From: Miscanthus floridulus
Lineage: Eukaryota > Streptophyta > Magnoliopsida > Poales > Poaceae
NCBI RefSeq assembly: GCF_019320115.1
Contig: NC_089593.1
Coordinates: 8,938,386 to 9,002,385, forward strand
Reading direction: 5' to 3'
DNA: 64,000 nucleotides
A program made the position numbers and the translations under genes. The notes under the pieces were generated by a model. The model was given only the letters and a program-made list of their open reading frames with translations. It made no database searches and was not told the origin of the DNA. This document shows, in pieces, positions 56,288-64,000 of the stretch (positions within the stretch are counted from its first letter, which is position 1; the number at the start of each line of letters is the position of its first letter).

Positions 56288-59200
56288 TCAACACATATTG
56301 GAGAAGTCAAGTATGTTCAATTCATTCCTTAGCTTGCAAAACCTATTCTCATCAAGTGGCTTGGTGAAGATATCGGCAAGTTGATCTTCGGTGCCCACAC
56401 TCTCAATGCAAATGTTCCCTTTTTGTTGGTGATCTCTTATGAAATGATAGCGAACATCAATGTGCTTTGTTCTTGAATGTTGAACCAGGTTGTTGGTGAG
56501 CTTTACGGCACTCTCATTGTCACATAGCAATGGTACTTGCTTGAATTTGATCCCAAAGTCACTCAAAGTAGCCTTCATCCAAAGTAATTGAGCACAACAA
56601 CTATCGATCGAAATGTACTCCGCTTCGGTGGTTGAAAGTGCCACACTATTTTACTTCTTTGATGACCAAGACACAAGTGATCTTCCTAATAGTTGACATA
56701 TGCCCAATGTGCTCTTTCTCTCAACTTTGCATCCCGCATAATCGGAGTCCAAATATCCAATCAACTCAAATCTTGCTCCTTTGGGATACCACAATCCAAT
56801 ATTTTGTGTATGCTTCAAGTACCTCAATACTCTCTTTGTTGCTTTCAAATGACTCTCTCTTGGTGAGGTTTGAAATCTAGCACACATGCATACACTAAAC
56901 ATCACATCCGGTCTTGATGCGGTCATATAGAGTAGGCTTCCAATCATAGACCGATACATCTTTTGATCCACCCTGTTGCCACTAGCATCACTATCCAAGC
57001 TTCCACTTGTCCCTATTGGTGTACTAATAGCTTTAACATCATCCATTCCAAACTTCTTGAGCATGTCCTTGATATACTTGCCTTGACTCACAAATGTGCC
57101 ATTCTTCATTTGCTTGATTTGAAGACCAAGGAAGTAGCTAAGCTCTCCAATCATGGACATCTCAAACTCACTCGTCATTATCTTGCCAAACTCCTCACAA
57201 AAATCTTGATTTGTTGACCCAAAAATGATATCATCAACATAGATTTGCATTACAAACAAGTCATTTCCAAGCTTCTTGGTGAAGAGAGTGGTGTCAACCT
57301 TTCCATCTTAAATCCCTTAGAGAGTAGGAAATCCCTTAATCTCTCATACCATGTTCTTGGTGCTTGTTTCAATCCATACAAAGCCTTTCTCAACTTGTAA
57401 ACATGGTTGGGTTTCTTCTCATCTTCAAAATCGGGAGGTTGCTCAACATACACAAGCTCATTGATGTACCCATTGAAAAATGCACTCTTCACATCCATTT
57501 GATACAACTTGATGTTGTGGGCACAAGCATAGGCTAGCAAGATCCTAATTGCTTCCAATCTTGCAACCGGGGCATATGTTTCTCCAAAGTCAAGACCTTC
57601 AACTTGAGTGTAACCTTGAGCCACTAATCTTGCTTTGTTCCTTATTACTATCACATCTTGATCTTGCTTGTTCTGAAAGACCCACTTGGTTCCAATCACA
57701 TTATGATCCTTAGGTCTCTCAACTAACTCCCATACTTAGTTTCTTGTAAAGTTGTTTAGCTCTTTATGCATAGCATTGAGCCAATCAACATTCTTGAAAG
57801 CTTTATCTATTTTCTTAGGTTTAATGGATGACACAAATGAGAAATACTCATAAAATGAAGCCAATCTTGATCTAGTTTGCACACCTCTTGAAATATCACC
57901 AATGATAGTGTTCAATGGATGATCTCTTGCAACATTGGTTGGTTGAAGCACTTGCACTTGATTGCTTGCATTTGATTGACCACTTGGTTGAGATGATGAA
58001 CTAGCCACTTGTTGTTGATCTTGCACTTTGCCATCACTAGTTCTTGTTTGAACTTGATCACGAGAACCACTAGCTTGCACATTTGAGTTAGATAGCATTT
58101 GATTCTTGTCATCTTCAACGTCAATCACCTCTCTAGGCCTTATATCACCAATGTCCATGTTCTTCATTGCATTGACCAATTGAGTGCCTTTTACATCATC
58201 TAGATTCTCATCTTTCTCTTGGGAACCATTTGTTTCATCAAATTCCACATTATGAACCTCCTCAAGAGTACCACTAGCCAAATTCCAAACTCTATAAGCC
58301 TTGCTAGTAGTGGAGTAATCAAGCAAAAAACTTTCATCACATTTCTTCTCAAACTTGCTCAATCTAGTGCCTTTCTTCAATATGTAGCATTTACAACCAA
58401 AGACCCGAAAGTATGCTATGTTGGGCTTTCTTCCATTCAAAAGCTCATATGGTGTCTTCTCCATCATGGGGTGACAATAGAGTCGGTTGCTATAATAGCA
58501 AGCCGTGTTTATTGCTTCGGCCCAAAATGAATGACTCATATTGTACTCACTCAACATTGATCTTGCCATGTCAATCAAAGTTCTATTCTTTCTTTCAACT
58601 AGGCCATTTGATTGTGGAGTGTACTTGGCTAAGAATTGATGTCTAATTCCAAATTCATCACACAACTCATCAATTCTAGTGTTCTTAAATTCACTACCAT
58701 TGTCACTTCTAACTTTCTTGATAGTTGTTTCAAACTCATTGTGAATGCTCTTGACAAATGATTTGAATGTTGCAAACACATCACTCTTGTCAACAAGAAA
58801 GAATACCCATGTGTATCTAGTGAAATCATCCACAATCACAAATCCGTATTTGTTTCCACCAATGCTTGTGTATGTGGTTAGTCCAAACAAGTTCATATAC
58901 ATCAACTCAAATGCCTTAGATGTGCTCATCATGCTCTTCTTAGGATGTGTGTTACCAACTTGTTTTCCGGCTTGACATGTACTACATAGCTTATCCTTCT
59001 CAAATGTGACATCTTTCAAGCCTCTAACTAAGTCATGCTTAATCAACTTGTTCAATTGTTTCATTCCAACATGACCAAGCCTTCTATACCATAACCAACC
59101 CATGCTAGACTTAGTGATCAAACATGTTGACAATTGAGCTTCTCTAGCATTGAAATCAACTAAGTATAGATTCTCATATCTAAATCCTTTGAATATCAAG

Positions 59201-59490
59201 TTAGAGCCATCTACACTTATGATCTCTACATCATCCACACCAAATATGCACTTGAAACCAAGATCACGCAATTAAGCTACCGACAAAATGTTGAAGTTCA
59301 AGCTCTCTACTAGTAGCACATTGGAAATGCTCAAGTCATTGGATATTGCAATCTTACCAAGCCCTTTGACCTTACCTTTGTCATTGTCACCAAATGCGAT
59401 ACTATCAATCCCATTGCTCTTGCTTTCATTGATTGAATTGAACATTCTTGGATCACCGGTCATGTGTTGTGTGCACCCACTATCAAGCAC
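56288..59490 (-). pseudogene. Copia Pol of element E (protease, integrase, RT, RNase H)
   Basis: The protease active-site region (MLDSGCTQHMTGD, 59490 downward) is intact here, unlike in D. Then 57736-59271 with GAG-pre-integrase (LGHVGMKQLNKLIKHDLVRG) and integrase core (VRSDNGSEFKNTR, NGLVERKNRT). RT is split into 57250-57699 (GTKWVFQNKQDQDV, YQMDVKSAFFNG) and 56651-57259 (IYVDDIIFGSTNQ). RNase H is 56288-56644. Lesions: a stop after NILSVA at 59272, a stop near 57735, a frameshift near 57300 within RT, and a stop at about 56645 before ALSTTEAEYIS. Inactive. Confidence 0.92.
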
Positions 59491-59533
59491 CCAATGCCTT
59501 CCTCTAGCTTTATAATTTACCTACAAAAGAAGA

Positions 59534-61620
59534 TCAATTCTTTTTAGGTACCCAAACTTGCTTGGGTCCTTGTAGGTTAGTTACCAAGGTCTTTGGTACC
59601 CAAATGGCCTTCTTCTTTGGGCCCACAATTGGTATACCAATGAACTTAGCCTTCACACCATTGGCACCCTTGAAAAGCATGTAACAAGAATCAAATTTAA
59701 TTGAGGATATATTAGGTAGCTTGTTCTTGTTAGTCTTGCAATTTTGCTCTATATGCCCAACTTGCTTGCATCTATTGCAAAACCAGCCATTGTCCTTCAC
59801 AAAGCTAACTTTGGGAGTGACAAAAGCTGCCTTGCCTTTCTTGGGGGTATAGCCTAATCCCTCTTTGTTAAGAGAAAACCTTTGGCTACCTAAGCACTTT
59901 AGCAAGTGGGCATCTCCACCATAGGCATTGCCTAAGGCACGAGTGAGCTCATTCACCTCCTTCTTGAGGGTCTCATTTTCTACCATTAATAAGGCATCAC
60001 AAGTGAGACCATCACTTAAAGGTGAAGTAGAAGTAGTAGTGCTACAAGAAGTGTTAGTGGGAGCAACTATAATGGGCTTATAAAAAGATTCATCAATAAG
60101 ATCACATGTTAGTTCCACATCACATGATACAATCACTTGCTCCTTCTTGGCTTCCTCTTTGACTTGCTCGATGAGAGAGGAGTGAGCTTTCTCAAGCTTA
60201 GAGTGAGCTTTGCCAAGCTTCTCATGGGCTTCCATTAGCCTCTCATGAGTGGCATTGAGCTCATCAAGAGATTACTCAAGAAATTTGACTTTCTTGTTCA
60301 ATTCCTTACACTCCTTTCTCTTCATCTCAAAGCAAGTATGCACTTGCTCACACATGTCCATGAGCTCCTCCTTGGAGTACTCTTCATCATCATCATCACT
60401 CCTACAAGCATCACTTTCACATTCATCATCATCACTCACATCATATTTTACCTTGGTAGGCTTTTTCATGAGGCATGTCGATGGAGTGTCAAAGATGGAG
60501 AGCTTGTCATTGATGGTGATGCTTGCTAGTGCTCTCTTGATAGATTTCTTGTCATCATCACTAGAGCTATCACTATCCAAAGAGCCATCACTATCCCATG
60601 TGACCACATAGCCTCCACCTTTCTTCTTCTTTTGGAAGGTCATTCTCTTCTCCTTCTTCTCCTTCTTCTCTTTCTTATCCTTTTTGAGCTTCTTCTTCTC
60701 ATCCACATCATTGTCACTATTATAGGGACAATTTGCTACAACATGATCGGGGCTCTTCCATTTATAGCATCTTCTCAAATATTCTTTGCTTTTGGTGTGA
60801 TCTCTTCTCTTTCTTGCACCATAGCCCTTCTTCTTCATGAATTTTCCCATCTTGCGGACAAAGAGGGCTATAGCTTCATCATCAATATCACTAAGATCAT
60901 CATCATCACTTGATTCTTTCTTGGACTTACCCTTGTTCTTGGATGATGATGAGCTAGCCTTGAATGCTATACTCTTCTTCTTCTTGTCTTCTTTCTTCTT
61001 GTCATCCCCCTCCCTTTCCACACGGTATGTCTCTTAGGTCATAACATCACCTAGTACTTGGTTGGGGGTAATCTCCTTCAATCCCCCTCTTATGATGAGC
61101 AATCTCAATATCTCAAATCTTGGAGGTAGGCACATCAAGAACCGATGAGAGACATCATCATTCTTGATCTTCTCTCCCAATGCCTTCAAATAATTGATAA
61201 TCACTTGCAAACGATGGAACATCTCTAGAATACTCTCATCTTCCTTCATCTTGAAGCTTGTCAATTTATCCTTGAGGATATACAACTTGGCACTCTTCAC
61301 TACCGATGTGCCCTCATATGTTTCCTCCAATCTCTTCCACACCTCATTTGCTCTTTCACAATCCATGATTTGCTCAACACCTTGGAATCAATGGCATTGT
61401 ATATGGTGTTAAGAACCATTGTATTGCATTGTTTGTTGGTCTTGTCTTGGTTGGTGGGGTCATCAGGATCAATGATAGCATAGTCATTCTCGGTCACCTC
61501 CCATACTTGATCATTGATTAAACCAAGATACATCCTCATCTTTCTCTTCCAATAATCATAGCATATGCCATCAAAGAACGGTGGTTTGCCCCCCACATGG
61601 TTGAACACAACTTGAGCCAT
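59534..61620 (-). pseudogene. Copia Gag of element E, in fragments
   Basis: Begins MAQVVFNHVGGKPPFFDGIC (ATG 61620). Pieces 61300-61620, 61034-61366, 60272-61021 and 59534-60235 are separated by stops or frameshifts. Contains KLTSFKMKEDESILEMFHRLQ, an altered first knuckle (CYKWKSPDHVVANC, second Cys replaced by Trp), Lys/Ser/Asp-rich stretches, a coiled coil, an intact second knuckle (CNRCKQVGHIEQNC) and the shared QGPKQVWVPKKN end. Confidence 0.9.
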
Positions 61621-61665
61621 AATTTGACACCGAGGTTGTTAAGCCTTCAATCAAATGGTGACCAC

Positions 61666-61678
61666 TGCTCTGATCCCA
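61666..61678 (-). other. Primer binding site of element E
   Basis: The minus strand reads TGGGATCAGAGCA, the initiator tRNA-Met type site with one change, two bases inside LTR3. Confidence 0.88.
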
Positions 61679-61680
61679 CT

Positions 61681-63493
61681 TGAAAGGTCCTAATATGGCT
61701 AGAGGGGCGGTGAATAGCCTATTTAAAAATCTACAAATCAACTAGAGCAATTTGATTAGTATGACAAATAGCAAAATGCAAACTTGCTCTAGCTCTACAA
61801 GGGTTGCAAGACATCTATCCAATAATTCTAGTTGCAATGATTACTAGGCACACAACTTGCAATGTTACTACTCACTATGAGCTCTCAAACTTGCTACTCT
61901 AAAGAGCTCCACTAGATGAACTTAAAATAACAAAGCAAGCTCTCAATTCTAATTACACTAAAGAGCTTGCCATAACTAGTTTGCAAGAATATATATGAGT
62001 GAGTAGGGTGATTATACCGCCGTGTAGAGGGATGAACCAATCACAAGATGAAGATGAAATCAATCACCGAGAGAATGCCAAATGGCAAGAGACAACCGAT
62101 TTTCTCTCGAGGTTCACGTGCTTGCTGGCATACTAGTCCCCGTTGTGTCAACCAACACTTGGTGGTTCGGCGGCTAAGAGGTGTTGCACGAACCTCGTCC
62201 ACACAATTGGACACCGCAAGAACCTACCCATAAGTGAGGTAACTCAATGACACAAGCAATCCACTAGAGTTACCTTTTGGCTCTCTGCCGGGGAAGGCAC
62301 AAGACCCCTCACAATCACCACGATCGGAGCCGGAGACAATCACCAACCTTCACTCAATGATCCTCGCTGCTCCAAGCCATCTAGGTGGAGGCAACCACCA
62401 ACCTCTCACAATGATGATGAATCAATGATGGAGATGAGTGGGAGGACTTTGGCTAAGCTCACAAGGTTGCTATATCAATGCAAATGGCCAAGAGAGTGAG
62501 CTTGAGCCAGCCATGGGGCTTAAATAGAAGCCCCCATGAAATAGAGCCGTTGTACCCCTTCACTAGGCACTGATCGGGGTGACCGGACGCTCTGGTCCTA
62601 CTGACCGGATGCAGGGCTCAGCGTTCGGTCACCCAATGGTGGCCACATGTCATCCTACGTTCAATAGGAGTCATCTGATCTCAATGGTCATGACATCACC
62701 AGACGCTCTGCCATAAGTGAATGGACGCCGAATACCCAGAGTCCGATCGTTTATAGTAAGGTTCCAAAACCGGTTTTCTTTGACTGGATGTGTCCGGTGG
62801 TACTTGACCGGACACAGCTAGCGTCCAGTCAGTTGCCCTAACTTTTGTGCAGCTACATCAGCTCTGACCGGATGCTACCTTCTAGCGTCTGGTCAGTCAG
62901 AGGCCTAGCATCCGATCACATGACCAACACCAGGGTATCACTGCCATGCCTGACCAGACGCATCGGTCCCCCTGAGACCAGCGTTTGGTCAGTTGTAAAA
63001 CAACGAGACTAACCCTCTATCATCTCTATCTCCTTCACCCTTGCTCAAATGTACCAACCATCAAGTGTATCACCTTGTGCACATGTGTTAGCATATTTTC
63101 ACAAATATTTCCAAGGGTGTTAGCACTCCACTAGATCCTAAATGCATGTGCAATGAATTAGAGCATCTAGTGGCACTTTGATAACCACATTTCGATACGA
63201 GTTTCACTCCTCTTAATAGTACGGCTATCTATCCTAAATGTGATCACACTCACTAAGTGTCTTGATCACTAAAACAAAATGGCTCCTACATTTTATACCT
63301 TTGCCTTGAGCCTTTTGTTTTTCTCTTTCTTCTTTTCAAGTTCAAGCATTTGATCATCACCATGCCATCACCATCATCATGATCTTCGCCATTGCTTCAT
63401 CACTTGGAGTAGTGCTACCTATCTCATAATCACTTTGATAAACTAGGTTAGCACTAAGGGTTTCATCAATTAACCAAAACCAAACTAGAGCTT
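61681..63493 (-). mobile_element. LTR3: 5' LTR of element E
   Basis: Starts TGAAAGGTCCTAATATGGCT. It differs from LTR1 and LTR2 in the first about 600 bp, then matches LTR2 closely. Instead of the expected end GAGCTTTCA it stops after GAGCTT and joins a different LTR copy. The inverted fragment 21340-21732 is of this type. Confidence 0.9.
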
Positions 63494-64000
63494 GTGCGCT
63501 GCCCGACAACAGGACCAGACCCTGCCTCCAGCGTCCAATCACTGAACGACCCAGCGTCCGATCATTTGACTAATGCCAGCGTCTTCGCTGTTACAACTGA
63601 CCGGATGCACCGGTTCCTCTAGGACCAACGTCCGGTCACCTTGTGACCAGTGAGACTAACTCCTTTTCCCCCCTTACTTCTTCACCCTTGCTCAAATGTG
63701 CCAACCACCAAGTGTATCACCATATGCACATGTGTTAGCATATTTTCACAAACATTTTCAAGGGTGTTAGCATTTCACTAGATCCTAAATGCATATGCAA
63801 TGAGTTAGAGCATCTAGTGGCACTTTGACAACCGCATTTCAATACGAGTTTCACCCCTCTTAATAGTATGGCTATCAAACCTAAATGTGATCACACTCTC
63901 TAAGTATCTTGATCACTAAAACAAAATAGCTCCTATAGTTTATACCTTTGCCTTGAGCTTTTTGTTTTTCTCTTTCTTTTTTCCTAGTCCAAGCACTTGA
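63494..64000 (-). mobile_element. LTR4: truncated LTR of the D/LTR1 type, running off the window
   Basis: From GTGCGCTGCCCGACAACAGG onward it aligns with LTR1 from about 46028, so the first about 1.2 kb of this LTR is missing. It is joined head-on to LTR3 lacking its last three bases. It continues past 64000. Confidence 0.85.

Overview
The window is nuclear DNA of a grass, most likely an Andropogoneae grass such as sugarcane, Miscanthus or sorghum. The evidence is the density of nested LTR retrotransposons, the SIRE-like copia LTR family, grass-type MITEs, and two ordinary plant genes with plant-style introns. The species is inference. Most of the sequence is transposable element. The only host genes I recognise lie between 39.3 and 43.8 kb.

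Layout. (1) 1-14468 is one large Ty3/gypsy chromovirus-like element on the minus strand ('element A'): 3' LTR 1-3879 (cut by the window edge), interior 3880-10541, 5' LTR 10542-14468. The interior carries an extra ORF ahead of gag, then gag-protease, then RT-RNase H-integrase with a chromodomain-like tail. Gag and pol share one frame, broken by six nonsense codons. The extra ORF (8762-9751) is intact. It begins with a near-perfect copy of the histone H3 N-terminal tail, followed by a coiled coil and an acidic tail. This is the most striking feature of the window. (2) 14469-21732 is a decayed, internally deleted copia element ('C', minus strand) whose 5' LTR abuts an inverted LTR fragment of another copia family. 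(3) 21735-22084 is a GC-rich long hairpin. 22430-23590 is a possible DNA-transposon relic. 23593-28060 is a 4.5 kb gypsy solo LTR ('B') with a perfect 5-bp target duplication, related to the LTR of A. (4) 28061-39300 is gene-flank DNA riddled with small insertions: MITEs, a poly(A) retroposon with a 13-bp target duplication, an L1-type LINE with a 15-bp target duplication and a Mutator-type MITE inside the LINE. It also holds fragments duplicated from the neighbouring gene pair. (5) 39321-41366 is an L-type lectin receptor kinase with one in-frame stop. 42570-43834 (minus) is an intact four-exon SWC6/SEF (ZNHIT1) gene, a subunit of the SWR1 chromatin remodeller. The two genes are tail to tail. 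(6) 44813-64000 is a tandem of two SIRE-like copia interiors ('D' and 'E', both minus) sharing three LTRs. The middle LTR is a visible chimera of the two LTR types. A fourth, truncated LTR follows and runs out of the window.

How things fit together. Element A combines a chromodomain-like integrase tail, of a type known in chromoviruses to contact modified H3 tails, with a separate protein displaying an unanchored H3 tail that keeps K4, K9 and S10. I infer a possible chromatin decoy or targeting module, but no function is shown. Most pol genes here are inactivated by stops. In element A every stop is one transition away from a sense codon, as expected from deamination of methylated DNA. No CRISPR array, rRNA gene, tRNA gene or organellar DNA was seen.
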